Assembly: GCA_963644855.1 (NCBI GenBank)
Contig: CAVIQL010000010.1
Location: forward strand, 15,890-79,889
From: UBA6398 sp963644855
GTDB taxonomy: Bacteria > Bacteroidota > Bacteroidia > Bacteroidales > Bacteroidaceae
Direction: 5' to 3'
Length of the DNA stretch: 64,000 nt
Made by a program: the position numbers and the translations under genes. Shown here piece by piece: positions 53,301 through 61,492 of this stretch (position 1 is the first letter of the stretch; every line of letters begins with the position of its first letter). Below the pieces are notes generated by a model. It saw only the letters and a list, made by a program, of their open reading frames with translations. It was not told the DNA's origin and did no database searches.

Positions 53301-54695
53301 ACCTTGTGTTCCCGCACCACCTTGATGATTTTCCATGTGGTAAGGACGTGGAGGATACTCATCGTAGTAATCGTATTTGCTACCGATGTTGAATTGTCCT
53401 GCATGGTCGAGATTGGATGCGAACATACGTTCGGGAGTCGTTGAATAGAGCACTTTCTGCGAGTCGTCGTGGTTCTCTGCGCGGTTGAGGTAAACGTTAG
53501 AACCTACATTGCGTATAGCATAATACATACGGCCCGTAGTATTCTTTGAAGAAGTGTCGGGCATAAGGGTAAACTGCCAAATAAACTGGTTGTCGTTTTC
53601 CTTCAAAGCCTTCCAGCCTGCATATTTGCCCTCGTATGGAGCACACCAGCCGAATTTATCGTTTTCTACATCGGTGAATGCGGTGAAGCCCGGCGTAATG
53701 TAATAGTAACCACCGTCTTCAATCTGAACGAGGTTGGCATTGTCGTCAGCTTTTTCCTTAGCAGCCAAAAGTTCGTCGAAGATTTGTTTGAGTTCTGCGT
53801 CGGTTTTCGCTTCATCACCTACGGCAACAAGTGCATCGCTATACTTGGTGTAGAAATCATCGTATACCTTCTGAGGAACATAACCAGGATCGGTACCTGC
53901 CTTATACTCGCTATCGATGTCAGCCCCGAAGTTGTCGAGGAAGTCTTCGAGAGCGGTGCGTGCATCTTCGCTTGCATTGATCACACGGCGAATATCCCAC
54001 ACGTTGGTGTCTTGATATTGTGCAAACCATGTGATGTTGAACTTGGAAACTTCGAATTCGTTTGCCAAGAACACACGACCATAACCACAACCATCGCTTT
54101 GGCGGTTTGTGCAGCCAGTAGCGTCGAAAATGTTTACAATGGTGTAGGTGTCAGATCCCCAATCGCATTGGCTCGAGCCATATGCGTTTGAACCATACTC
54201 GCCTTTCCATTGCTCATCGCTGTTTGAAACGATGCAGAAACGCTTTGCTTTGGTAGTGTCATCGGCAAGCACACCACTACGATTGGCATCGTATTTGTTA
54301 ATCCAGCGATCGGGATCAGTGTCTTTGTCATCAGTTGATGCATTCCACTCAAAGGTAAGATACTTACCGGTCTGCTTGCTCTTGATGTACCACTGATCCA
54401 ATCCTGTTACCGGATTGGGAACGCCCGACTTCACGAGAATAAAAACGTACTTGTCGGTTACGTCAAGAATAGAAGCCAAACTCTCGCACGTGTTGATCTT
54501 TCCGGTCTGATTCGTGAACGGATAAAGATAACGTCCCTTCGACGTTGTACCAGAGCGAGCTTCAAAGACTACTTCCATGCCATCTTCGAGTTCTTCGGGG
54601 GCAAGCACCCTACCGATCATCTCTTGGGCGGAAGCACTTGGCACTGCGAGCAAAACAGCCATCAGAGCCAAAAGAAAAGTCTTAAACTTTCTCAT
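50361..54695 (-). CDS. Giant secreted surface protein 2 with discoidin-like domain and type IX secretion tail
   Basis: A 1444-residue protein with a signal peptide (FLLALMAVLLAVPSASAQ). It contains lectin-like modules starting GGYYYITPG, DGYYRFSGA and DNKWYILNT, and FIVAR-like helical spacers (EDFLDNFGADIDSEYKAG, ELENAIAQANKELAAG). An F5/8C (discoidin) region lies at about 770-930 (MIDGNADTYWNSTWESG, ARMRIQVSDDAENW, KYVRFITLSS). The C-terminal sorting-like tail is VNVYTTDGVLVRKH, GLKKGVYVIGNKKVLVK, nearly the same as in giant protein 1. Surface glycan binding is likely. A long frame of 514 codons on the opposite strand is a shadow. Confidence 0.82.
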   Translation of the reverse strand: MRKFKTFLLALMAVLLAVPSASAQEMIGRVLAPEELEDGMEVVFEARSGTTSKGRYLYPFTNQTGKINTCESLASILDVTDKYVFILVKSGVPNPVTGLDQWYIKSKQTGKYLTFEWNASTDDKDTDPDRWINKYDANRSGVLADDTTKAKRFCIVSNSDEQWKGEYGSNAYGSSQCDWGSDTYTIVNIFDATGCTNRQSDGCGYGRVFLANEFEVSKFNITWFAQYQDTNVWDIRRVINASEDARTALEDFLDNFGADIDSEYKAGTDPGYVPQKVYDDFYTKYSDALVAVGDEAKTDAELKQIFDELLAAKEKADDNANLVQIEDGGYYYITPGFTAFTDVENDKFGWCAPYEGKYAGWKALKENDNQFIWQFTLMPDTSSKNTTGRMYYAIRNVGSNVYLNRAENHDDSQKVLYSTTPERMFASNLDHAGQFNIGSKYDYYDEYPPRPYHMENHQGGAGTQGYLVLWDGGKGSGSAWYIKKVPQDVIDGIAGRVQVDSLRMAVVEYTGITDGATVSDKIGFPHSQQIIDNVDSALARANVLINAEETPSNDVLIAARKELVAAGDAFNKEVNTVPDGYYRFSGAYSVYADNQSQIYIGVYNDTTLGWKTPGNAKDLEFVWKVTNLPNGNYTIQNLLNGKYINKAAEATNGSIVSITDQPETDQCFKTIAANGQWGIFNVEDSTWSLDPNGHGSGQNEAGRVHIWSPRQVNGGTAWYVEKVSDEEVQDLLTNKDQYTLNVELNEKFREARRAFNAKATYNTGDAIITSVDQIYANNWSTNEGMHLEYMIDGNADTYWNSTWESGAQQDPANPHYLRFYSENGFPDSIQVKYLMRQNGSWHRVPARMRIQVSDDAENWTSLANEYTLDDFGGYSKLCNLLTDYQTYVVNGIGGHKYVRFITLSSINNGGSTYYSDGHAVFGYAEINLYPITGIADDSFTTQNTHKVASDELENAIAQANKELAAGKGTQATYDRLVAALETFNGLASNDSLLAMARYNVENLSSDDEVIGNFPEEALETYKTTANALIEKLDNASALSFDEVNAAFNGLRDAYNTLYPTMYKPVDNKWYILNTASENYSGYAAHAGGDATHAYGQGYSYVLALYPYGESYKETFYNWTLNQEEDGTFTPQNVGTGGYFGPYTGSGKDTYNYRPIMWYQPRSFTIVPFGNGQVGFQTPEGYYVENNASWYSAGLAYTKPDFSDPAFLSSNYAWTIEATEDNHPDMVVNYYECCNGRAIGITVPHAYYNPANYGTEDLTPYELVGKIENEDHIVSAYKLRKIQDEVISAGRPVIYVMPGDYNVDAKDYVAFTPVYNTAVNAKRDTVNGLVSVPATWNTTEDHMGYFLADSVVDEPLATTIGAQRAVIIPRLVEEIPDAEVDAIIYVQGEGMLNGINKNQVVGVKFFVNVYTTDGVLVRKHVDASKATTGLKKGVYVIGNKKVLVK

Positions 54696-54838
54696 ACTTT
54701 AATGCTTTTTAGAGTTAATAATTAGGTTAATAAAAAATTTCATAATCAATTTGTGTCGACAGAAGCGCTTTTGCGCCACCTTTTTCTTTATAGCATCACA
54801 GCATAGTGGTTTTGCTATGGAATTTCGGCATTTCCTTG

Positions 54839-54846
54839 CAAACATA
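54839..54846 (-). promoter_or_regulatory. -7 promoter element for giant surface protein 2
   Basis: Reads TATGTTTG on the minus strand. The untranslated leader would be about 135 nt, as for giant protein 1. Confidence 0.5.
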
Positions 54847-55050
54847 CAAACAAAATTTGATACAAACAATATATTGCAACGCAATTTACACGAAAAAACA
54901 AATCTCCATATTACAATAACGTATTTTCTTTCCCGAAAAACGCTTCACTTTTGTCAACACAAATACAAATAAAATATCAAAAAGCTATCATCAAGTGTCT
55001 TAAATTGCAAAACAAATGCTTTTTTGAAAATCTCCTTTTCGAGTCGAAAT

Positions 55051-55136
55051 TCTAATATCCGATATTTTTTAAAAAAGGTCTGATATTATTTAAAAAATAC
55101 CTGACATTGTTTTCGCAATATGGCATATCGCAAAAA
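55051..55136. repeat. Intergenic palindromic repeat, copy 12
   Basis: Units CCGATATTTTTTAAAAAAGG, CTGATATTATTTAAAAAATA and CTGACATTGTTTTCGCAATA, then TGGCATATCGCAAAAACG. It has no second hairpin. It sits between divergent genes (giant protein 2 and purD). Confidence 0.87.
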
Positions 55137-55185
55137 CGTTATCACAACGTGCGTGGAAATTATGGTGTTGCACAACGAAAATTAT

Positions 55186-55193
55186 TACTTTTG
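55186..55193 (+). promoter_or_regulatory. -7 promoter element for purD
   Basis: TACTTTTG, predicted start near 55199, about 37 nt before the ATG at 55236. Confidence 0.55.
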
Positions 55194-55235
55194 CATACAG
55201 ATATAATTGAACCTATAGAAACATAATTTGAAACA

Positions 55236-56507
55236 ATGAAAATACTTTTGCTTGGAAACGGCGGGCGCGAGCACGCGCTTGCATGGAAAATAGCTCAAAG
55301 CCCCAAAGTTGACAAACTTTTTATCGCTCCCGGCAATGCCGGCACAGGCGATGCGGGCGAAAACGTGCGCCTCGACATCAACAATTTTGAAGAAGTAGGC
55401 GACTTTGTGAAAACAAACAACATTGATATGGTTGTAGTGGGACCTGAAGCCCCGCTTGTAAAGGGAATTGTCGACTATTTCCGCTCAACCGACGAGCAGC
55501 TCCACAAAGTGGCTGTGATAGGTCCGTCAAAAACCGGCGCACAACTCGAAGGCAGCAAAGACTTCGCCAAACATTTCATGCGCCGCCACGGCATTCCCAC
55601 CGCAGAATACCGCACATTCGACGCCACAACCGTTGACGAAGGGTTGGAACTGCTCGATACTCTGCGCCCGCCCTATGTGTTGAAAGCCGACGGGCTTGCT
55701 GGCGGAAAGGGTGTGCTCATTCTCGACAACATCGACGATGCCAAACGCGAATTCAAGGATATGCTCGGCGGAATGTTTGGCGACGCTTCGGCAAGAGTGG
55801 TGATCGAAGAATTTTTAAGCGGTATAGAATGTTCGGTGTTTGTGCTTACCGACGGCAAAAACTATAAGATTCTACCCGAAGCCAAAGACTATAAACGCAT
55901 TGGTGAACATGATACCGGACTTAACACCGGAGGAATGGGCTCTGTCTCACCAGTGCCGTTCGCAACCAAGGAATGGATGAAAAAAGTAGAGGACAGAATT
56001 ATCCGTCCTACGGTTGAAGGACTCGCCGAAGACCAAATAGACTACAAAGGATTTATCTTCTTTGGGCTGATAAACGTTGATGGCGAACCAATGGTGATTG
56101 AATACAACTGCAGAATGGGCGACCCCGAAACCGAAACCGTGATGCTCCGCCTCAAAAGCGACATCGTGGATCTCTTCGAGGGTGTGGCACAAGGCAATCT
56201 CGACCAGCGCACAATAGAGTTTGACGATCGCTCGGCAGTGTGCGTTATGCTCGTTTCGGGAGGCTATCCCCAGGAATACAAAAAGGGATTTCCCATCTCC
56301 GGGCTCGACAAAAAAGGCGACAGCATACTGTTTCATTCCGGCACTGCGCTGAATGGCGATAAAGTTGTTACCTCGGGCGGCAGAGTAATCGCCGTTTCGT
56401 CTTACGGAAAAGACAAAGCCGAAGCATTGGCACGCTCCATGGAGGTAGCAAAAGAGATTTCCTACGAAGGAAAATACTTCCGCACCGACATAGGACAGGA
56501 TCTCTGA
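55236..56507 (+). CDS. purD: Phosphoribosylamine-glycine ligase
   Basis: A 423-residue ATP-grasp enzyme, second step of purine synthesis (phosphoribosylamine plus glycine to GAR). It begins MKILLLGNGGREHALAWKIAQ, and continues with FIAPGNAGT, VVVGPEAPLV, GPSKTGAQLEGSKDFAK, PYVLKADGLAGGKGVLI and NTGGMGSVSP, then the metal-binding YNCRMGDPETE. All motifs are intact and length is typical. It has its own promoter; the next gene begins 33 nt downstream. Confidence 0.98.
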   Translation: MKILLLGNGGREHALAWKIAQSPKVDKLFIAPGNAGTGDAGENVRLDINNFEEVGDFVKTNNIDMVVVGPEAPLVKGIVDYFRSTDEQLHKVAVIGPSKTGAQLEGSKDFAKHFMRRHGIPTAEYRTFDATTVDEGLELLDTLRPPYVLKADGLAGGKGVLILDNIDDAKREFKDMLGGMFGDASARVVIEEFLSGIECSVFVLTDGKNYKILPEAKDYKRIGEHDTGLNTGGMGSVSPVPFATKEWMKKVEDRIIRPTVEGLAEDQIDYKGFIFFGLINVDGEPMVIEYNCRMGDPETETVMLRLKSDIVDLFEGVAQGNLDQRTIEFDDRSAVCVMLVSGGYPQEYKKGFPISGLDKKGDSILFHSGTALNGDKVVTSGGRVIAVSSYGKDKAEALARSMEVAKEISYEGKYFRTDIGQDL

Positions 56508-56540
56508 CCTCTTTACACAAACCTCGTAGAAACAATATAG

Positions 56541-57497
56541 GTGGGCGAACGCGGACTACGCTATAACATCGTAACCGGAAGCTTTACGCTGCCGACAGCA
56601 TTTGTATGTGCCGCAGCCATGTGGTTTATCGGCAGCACCAAAGCCGCCGACGCCGCTCTATGGTGGGGCGGTTTCGGCACCACAATGCTCACCGCCTATA
56701 TGCTTCTTGAACTCAACAACCGCAACTCGCTTCTCCGCGTGCGTTCGCGCATGGTTTCGTCAACGTTCTTCGTTTTTTCGGGCGCGATGACGTTCATGCA
56801 CCAAGCGTCGTGGGAATGCGTGCCGCCGTTGTGCCTTCTGCCGGCTTATTATATGCTATTTCAGAGCTACCAAGACTTTAAGTCGCAGGGCTATGTATTT
56901 CACGCATTTCTTTTTATAGGCATTGGCGCGTTGGTATTTCCCAAGATAGTTTTGCTTGCGCCGTTTTTGCTTTTGGCAATGACGGTTCAGTTGCGTTCCA
57001 TGACGGCACGCGCGTTTTTTGCCGCCCTTATCGGAGCGGCGTTGCCCGTTATGCTTCGCGAGGTATACATTCTCTACATCGGCGAACCCACTAAAATCGA
57101 CGCGTTTTGGGAGGATATCGCAACGTTTACCCTACCCGACTATTCTATACTGAACGAACATCAGGTGGTATCGGCTGCTTTTGTGCTGCTTATCGCCGGA
57201 ATTGCCACGATACACTTTTTCCGCACAAAGTTCAACGACAAGATACGCACGCGAATGTTTTTTTATGTGGTATTGCTTGAAGAATTGGCTATCACAGCGC
57301 TTCTCGTAGCTCAACCGCAGCATTTCGGCATGACATTCCGGCTTTTGCTCGCAAACAGCAGCATTATAATTGCCCACCATCTGGCTTTTGGTCGCGGCAT
57401 AGTGGCTGATATTTATTTCTATGTGGTATTGCTGCTCGTTGCATTCCTTGCATTCTATAATTTCAGTGGTTTAACATTCGGCATATGGCAGATTTAA
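56541..57497 (+). CDS. Multi-pass membrane protein, unrecognised
   Basis: A 318-residue protein with about eight to ten hydrophobic segments (FTLPTAFVCAAAMWFIG, GGFGTTMLTAYMLLEL, AFLFIGIGALVFPKIVLLAP, AFVLLIAGIATIHFF, IYFYVVLLLVAFLAFYNF). The layout resembles Bacteroidota DUF6427-type proteins, but I cannot confirm it. The start codon is GTG at 56541 with no better in-frame ATG before the first segment. It lies 33 nt after purD and overlaps the following YqaA-like gene by 13 nt, so the three may be one transcript. Function unknown. Confidence 0.72.
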   Translation: MGERGLRYNIVTGSFTLPTAFVCAAAMWFIGSTKAADAALWWGGFGTTMLTAYMLLELNNRNSLLRVRSRMVSSTFFVFSGAMTFMHQASWECVPPLCLLPAYYMLFQSYQDFKSQGYVFHAFLFIGIGALVFPKIVLLAPFLLLAMTVQLRSMTARAFFAALIGAALPVMLREVYILYIGEPTKIDAFWEDIATFTLPDYSILNEHQVVSAAFVLLIAGIATIHFFRTKFNDKIRTRMFFYVVLLEELAITALLVAQPQHFGMTFRLLLANSSIIIAHHLAFGRGIVADIYFYVVLLLVAFLAFYNFSGLTFGIWQI

Positions 57498-57937
57498 CCG
57501 AATTTCTTGTACAGTTCGGCGGTTTTGGAATGTTTCTCTCCGCGCTTCTTGCGGGCAGCATCATTCCGTTTAGCTCCGAATTGGTGATGACGGCGCTCCA
57601 AATTGCCGGAGTGTCAAAGTTGAGTCTGCTCTTATGGGGCACGGCAGGAAACGTACTCGGCAGTTGCATGAACTACGGGCTTGGCAGACTCGGCAAAATA
57701 GAATGGCTTGAAAAGCATGCCCACCTCAAACACGACAAGCTTGAGAAGTCGGAAAAATTCGTGCAAAAATATGGTCCGATAATGGCTCTCTTTGCCTGGA
57801 TACCCCTTCTTGGCTCGGCAATAACCGTTGCGCTTGGGCTGCTCCGCGTAAACTTTGCTGCCACACTCTTTTTCATGATTATAGGAAAGGCTGCACGCTA
57901 CGCCCTGATGCTTTATGTAGTGGGGCAAATGCAATAG
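57485..57937 (+). CDS. YqaA/DedA family membrane protein
   Basis: A 150-residue protein of the VTT (SNARE-associated Golgi) group. GMFLSALLAGSIIPFSSELV contains the re-entrant loop typical of YqaA, followed by GTAGNVLGSCMNYGLGRLGK, then FAWIPLLGSAITVALGLLRV, the second loop. DedA-type proteins support membrane lipid handling; the exact substrate of this branch is not established. It overlaps the upstream gene by 13 nt. Confidence 0.88.
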   Translation: MADLTEFLVQFGGFGMFLSALLAGSIIPFSSELVMTALQIAGVSKLSLLLWGTAGNVLGSCMNYGLGRLGKIEWLEKHAHLKHDKLEKSEKFVQKYGPIMALFAWIPLLGSAITVALGLLRVNFAATLFFMIIGKAARYALMLYVVGQMQ

Positions 57938-57964
57938 TCTAAAAAGGCTGCGGAAAGCGGTTTT

Positions 57965-58130
57965 TCTAATGTCTGACATTTTTTAAAAAAGGTCGGACAT
58001 TATTTAAAAAATATCGGATATTATTTTTACGATATCCCATATCGTAAAAACGAGGTTTAACCTCATTCAAATTCCAAGCCATGCAACTTAAATTAGAAGT
58101 CTTGGAATTCTCACGAGATGCCGTATAGTT
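57965..58130 (+). repeat. Intergenic repeat, copy 13 (full composite form)
   Basis: Units CTGACATTTTTTAAAAAAGG, CGGACATTATTTAAAAAATA and CGGATATTATTTTTACG, then GATATCCCATATCGTAAAAA, CGAGGTTTAACCTCATTC and the second hairpin (AAATTCCAAGCC, ACTTAAATTAGA, CTTGGAATT), closing TCACGAGATGCCGTATA. Confidence 0.9.
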
Positions 58131-58208
58131 TTTTCGCCCAGCATCGTCCTTTTTTCCACAAGGTTTACCACGCACATTACATAGCGCTACACATTAGCGA
58201 AATTTGCG

Positions 58209-58216
58209 TAATTTTG
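58209..58216 (+). promoter_or_regulatory. -7 promoter element of the M16 peptidase, nearly leaderless
   Basis: TAATTTTG ends 7 nt before the ATG at 58224, so transcription would start within a base or two of the start codon. Confidence 0.55.
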
Positions 58217-58223
58217 CAGCCGT

Positions 58224-59447
58224 ATGGAAAAATATCAGGCAACAACCCTTGCCAACGGGTTGAAAGTGGTTTTTGAACCTTCGTCGACAGGCGTGGCATA
58301 TTGCGGATACGTGGTTTATGCCGGCACACGCAACGAAGAACCCTCAGAAGAGGGAATGGCTCATTTCATAGAGCATATGACATTCAAGGGAACGGCACGC
58401 CGCAATTCTTGGCACATTAACAATGCCATCGAAAGCGTGGGCGGCGACCTCAACGCCTATACCGGCAAGGAAGAAACGGTTTACTACACCGCCATTCCCA
58501 CCGAAGAACTGCCGAGAGCCATAGACGTGTTGAGCGATATGGTATTCCATAGCCTTTATCCGCAACGCGAGATTGACAAGGAGGTAGAAGTGATTTCCGA
58601 CGAGATAGAAAGTTACAACGACAACCCTGCCGAACTGATTTTCGACGAGTTTGAGGAAATTCTTTTCAAGGGGCACCCCCTCGGACGTAATATCTTAGGC
58701 AATGCAGAACGCCTAAGAACCTACACCACAACCGATGCCAAAGCATTTACATCGCGATATTATCGCCCCGCTAACACTACGTTTTACGTTTATGCCGCAG
58801 CTAAATTCGACCGCATAGTGAAACTGCTCGAAAAAGCCACAGCCGGTCTCGACGCTTCACCCATTATTAAAGCCCCACAACCGCTTCCCGAATACACAGC
58901 ACAGGAGATAATTCACGACAAACATACACATCAGGCACACGTTATAGTAGGAACACGCGGTTTTAGCGGTATCGACAAACAACGCACGGCATTCTTTTTA
59001 CTCAACAACATTCTTGGCGGCTCGGGAATGAACTCTCGCCTCAACATAATACTACGCGAACACAGCGCACTGGTATATACGGTAGAAAGCTACATGTCTG
59101 CTTACAGCGATACGGGAATATGGGGAATTTATTTCGGTTGCGACCCCAAAAACATAGCACGCTGCCGAAAACTCATACTCAAAGAAATCAACAAATTCAC
59201 TTCTACGCCAATAACTCCGGCACGTCTTGCAGCCGCCAAGCGACAAATCAAAGGACAATTGCACATCTCGCGCAACAGTTTCAACTCATACGCCGCCGGA
59301 ATGGGACGTTCGTTCGCCAAATACAACCGCCATCGCGACATCGAAGCACAATGCCGCGCCATCGACGCACTTACGGCAGAAGAAATAATGCAGGCGGCAA
59401 ACAGAATACTGGCTCCCGACAATCTAACTACGCTAATTTACAAATAA
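58224..59447 (+). CDS. M16 family zinc peptidase
   Basis: A 407-residue protein of the pitrilysin/processing-peptidase family. The inverted zinc motif is intact: His47, Glu50 and His51 in AHFIEHMTFKGT, with the downstream Glu region EVISDEIESYNDNPAE. The C-terminal half (HQAHVIVGTRGFSG, GGSGMNSRLNIILREHSALVY) is the inactive repeat with the conserved Arg/Tyr. No signal peptide is visible, so it is probably cytosolic. It could degrade small peptides, including leader peptides; no link to the peptide cassettes can be shown. Confidence 0.93.
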   Translation: MEKYQATTLANGLKVVFEPSSTGVAYCGYVVYAGTRNEEPSEEGMAHFIEHMTFKGTARRNSWHINNAIESVGGDLNAYTGKEETVYYTAIPTEELPRAIDVLSDMVFHSLYPQREIDKEVEVISDEIESYNDNPAELIFDEFEEILFKGHPLGRNILGNAERLRTYTTTDAKAFTSRYYRPANTTFYVYAAAKFDRIVKLLEKATAGLDASPIIKAPQPLPEYTAQEIIHDKHTHQAHVIVGTRGFSGIDKQRTAFFLLNNILGGSGMNSRLNIILREHSALVYTVESYMSAYSDTGIWGIYFGCDPKNIARCRKLILKEINKFTSTPITPARLAAAKRQIKGQLHISRNSFNSYAAGMGRSFAKYNRHRDIEAQCRAIDALTAEEIMQAANRILAPDNLTTLIYK

Positions 59448-59528
59448 GTCAGACCATCTAAAAACAAAGTCATACTACACACGAACGTGGACTGACTACG
59501 TACAAACGCAAACTGACAAAAACAAACA

Positions 59529-59552
59529 AAGGCGGCTCAAAAGCCGCCTTTT
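59529..59552. terminator. Bidirectional terminator between the M16 peptidase and hisS genes
   Basis: AAGGCGGCT (59529-59537) pairs with AGCCGCCTT (59542-59550) with T-rich sequence on both sides. Confidence 0.82.
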
Positions 59553-59612
59553 GTCTTGTATCGTTTCAACCACACGCCCCACATTCCTCGCAGAAAGGCA
59601 GGGCGGATTTTC

Positions 59613-60989
59613 TCAACCCAATGTGTTTTTGATAATATCAACCATTTCGTCGGGAGTAACGGTTTTCTGCTCGCGCATCTCCATATTCTTAAGCGTAACA
59701 GTGCCATTGTTTGCTTCGTCCTCGCCTATCAGCGCAACAAAAGGAATATTGTTTTCCGAAGCATACGACATCTGTTTTTTCATCTTAGAGCTGTCGGGAT
59801 AGATTTCCGTTCTTATTCCTGCGCGACGCGCTTTTCCCGCCAGCGCAAGGCATTGACGTGTCTCTGCTTCGCCGCCAAAATTCACGAAAAACAGTTGTGT
59901 GCCGGTTTTTGCCTCTTTGGGGTAAAGATCCAAGCCATTCAAAACATCGTAGATGCGGTCGGCGCCAAACGAAATACCCACACCGCTCAAACCAGGCATG
60001 CCGAAAATTCCCGTAAGATTGTCATATCTTCCACCACCAGTAATTGAGCCGATAGCAAAATCCAATGCTTTCACCTCGAAAATGCATCCTGTGTAATAGT
60101 TAAGCCCGCGAGCGAGAGAGAGGTTGAACGTTACGCTGTTTCTAAGCCCGGAATTTTCGAGTGATTTCAATACAAATTCCACTTCGTCCAAACCTTTTGT
60201 CCCCGTTTCGCTATTTGCAAACTGCTCACGCATAACCTTGATTTTTTCTTCGTTGTTTCCGGAGAGCGCAATTATGGGTTCGAGATTTTTTATCGCCTCA
60301 TCAGAGATACCTTCTGCGGCAAGTTCCTTCTCTACTCCCTCAAGTCCTATCTTTTCAAGCTTATCGATAGCCACAGTTACCGATGTGATTTTATCGGCAG
60401 CCCCTATCTTTTCGGCAATAGCAGCAAGAATCTTGCGATTGTTGATATTGATGTCCACACGAATGCCAAAACGGCTGAACACCTCGTCCATTATTTCAAC
60501 AAGCTCCACTTCGTTGAGCAAAGAATCGCTTCCCACCACATCGGCATCACACTGATAAAACTCGCGGTAGCGTCCCTTTTGCGGGCGGTCGGCTCTCCAA
60601 ACGGGCTGTATCTGATATCGGCGAAACGGCATCTTGATTTCCTCGCGATGCTGCACCACAAAACGCGCGAAAGGCACGGTAAGGTCGTAGCGCAAACCCT
60701 TTTCGCAAATCTGCGCCGCAAGTTTGCCCACACTCTCAGCCTTGAAATCCTCGGCAGAAAGCCCATTGAGAAAGTTTCCGCTGTTGAGAATCTTAAACAA
60801 TAGCTTGTCGCCCTCCTCGCCATACTTTCCCATAAGAGTAGAAAGGTTTTCGAGCGCAGGAGTCTCTATCTGGCGAAAGCCGTAAAGCTCGTAAACTTCG
60901 CGAATAGTGTTGAAAATATAATTGCGCTTGGCCATTTCCTGCGGAAGGAAGTCGCGCGTGCCTTTGGGTATCGAAGGTTTTGTAGTCAT
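59613..60989 (-). CDS. hisS: Histidyl-tRNA synthetase
   Basis: A 458-residue class II synthetase. IPKGTRDFLPQEMAKRNYI is the N-terminal motif 1 region. FRRYQIQPVWRADRPQKGRYREFYQCDAD is motif 2 with its catalytic Arg, SLARGLNYYTGCIFEV is the His-specific A motif, and GVGISFGADRIYDVL is motif 3. The C-terminal anticodon-binding domain (TQLFFVNFGGEAE, IRTEIYPDSSKMKKQMSYA) is complete. Length is slightly above the bacterial average. Confidence 0.98.
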   Translation of the reverse strand: MTTKPSIPKGTRDFLPQEMAKRNYIFNTIREVYELYGFRQIETPALENLSTLMGKYGEEGDKLLFKILNSGNFLNGLSAEDFKAESVGKLAAQICEKGLRYDLTVPFARFVVQHREEIKMPFRRYQIQPVWRADRPQKGRYREFYQCDADVVGSDSLLNEVELVEIMDEVFSRFGIRVDININNRKILAAIAEKIGAADKITSVTVAIDKLEKIGLEGVEKELAAEGISDEAIKNLEPIIALSGNNEEKIKVMREQFANSETGTKGLDEVEFVLKSLENSGLRNSVTFNLSLARGLNYYTGCIFEVKALDFAIGSITGGGRYDNLTGIFGMPGLSGVGISFGADRIYDVLNGLDLYPKEAKTGTQLFFVNFGGEAETRQCLALAGKARRAGIRTEIYPDSSKMKKQMSYASENNIPFVALIGEDEANNGTVTLKNMEMREQKTVTPDEMVDIIKNTLG

Positions 60990-61039
60990 CTTGAAAAAGT
61001 TTTTCCGGTTAGCAAACGCCTAACCTTTGTTTCAAAATA

Positions 61040-61047
61040 CAAAATTA
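61040..61047 (-). promoter_or_regulatory. -7 promoter element for hisS
   Basis: Reads TAATTTTG on the minus strand, about 50 nt upstream of the start at 60989. The following stretch 61060-61174 is C/A-rich without a gene. Confidence 0.55.
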
Positions 61048-61174
61048 CAGTTTTCCCCGCAAATCTCGCGAATAACCATCACACAAAAGCCCATTTGCCC
61101 ACCCGCAACCCACACCACACCTCAACAAGCGCGCCGCAAGCCACACAGTTTTCGCAACATCAAACGCCCCAATA

Positions 61175-61365
61175 ACACCAAGGCATCTCGTTGAAAATTC
61201 CAAGACATCTAATTTAAACCACATGGCTTGGAATTTAAATTAGATCGGACCTCGTTTTTACGACATAGGATATCGTAAAAATAATATCAGACCTTTTTTA
61301 AATAATGTCCGACCTTTTTTAAAAAATATCGGACATTGTTTTTTGTGATATCTCATATCATTTTT
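61175..61365 (-). repeat. Intergenic repeat, copy 14 (full composite, reverse orientation)
   Basis: Second hairpin first (CAAGGCATCTCG, ATTCCAAGACATCTAATTT, GGCTTGGAATTTAAATTAGA), then ACCTCGTTTTTACGACATAG, GATATCGTAAAAATAATATC, units CAGACCTTTTTTAAATAATG and CCGACCTTTTTTAAAAAATA, and a closing GATATCTCATATC. It closely matches copy 11. Confidence 0.9.
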
Positions 61366-61435
61366 GCGGCACCTCATAACGCTTTTCAAAAACCCGATAT
61401 ATATCGAAAAAAGTTTGATTTCTTCTCAAAAATAT

Positions 61436-61466
61436 TTTGCATTATCAAAAACATTACATACATTTG
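61436..61466 (+). promoter_or_regulatory. Promoter of the decayed cassette
   Basis: TTTG at 61436-61439 and TACATTTG at 61459-61466, 19 nt apart. Its sequence (AAAAACATTACATACATTTG) is identical to the promoter at 62444-62474. Confidence 0.75.
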
Positions 61467-61492
61467 CAGCTATACTATAGGTGGATAACTTC

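Noticed and set aside
55137..55235. Purine riboswitch upstream of purD
   Set aside because: The leader is only about 37 nt and shows no aptamer-like stems.
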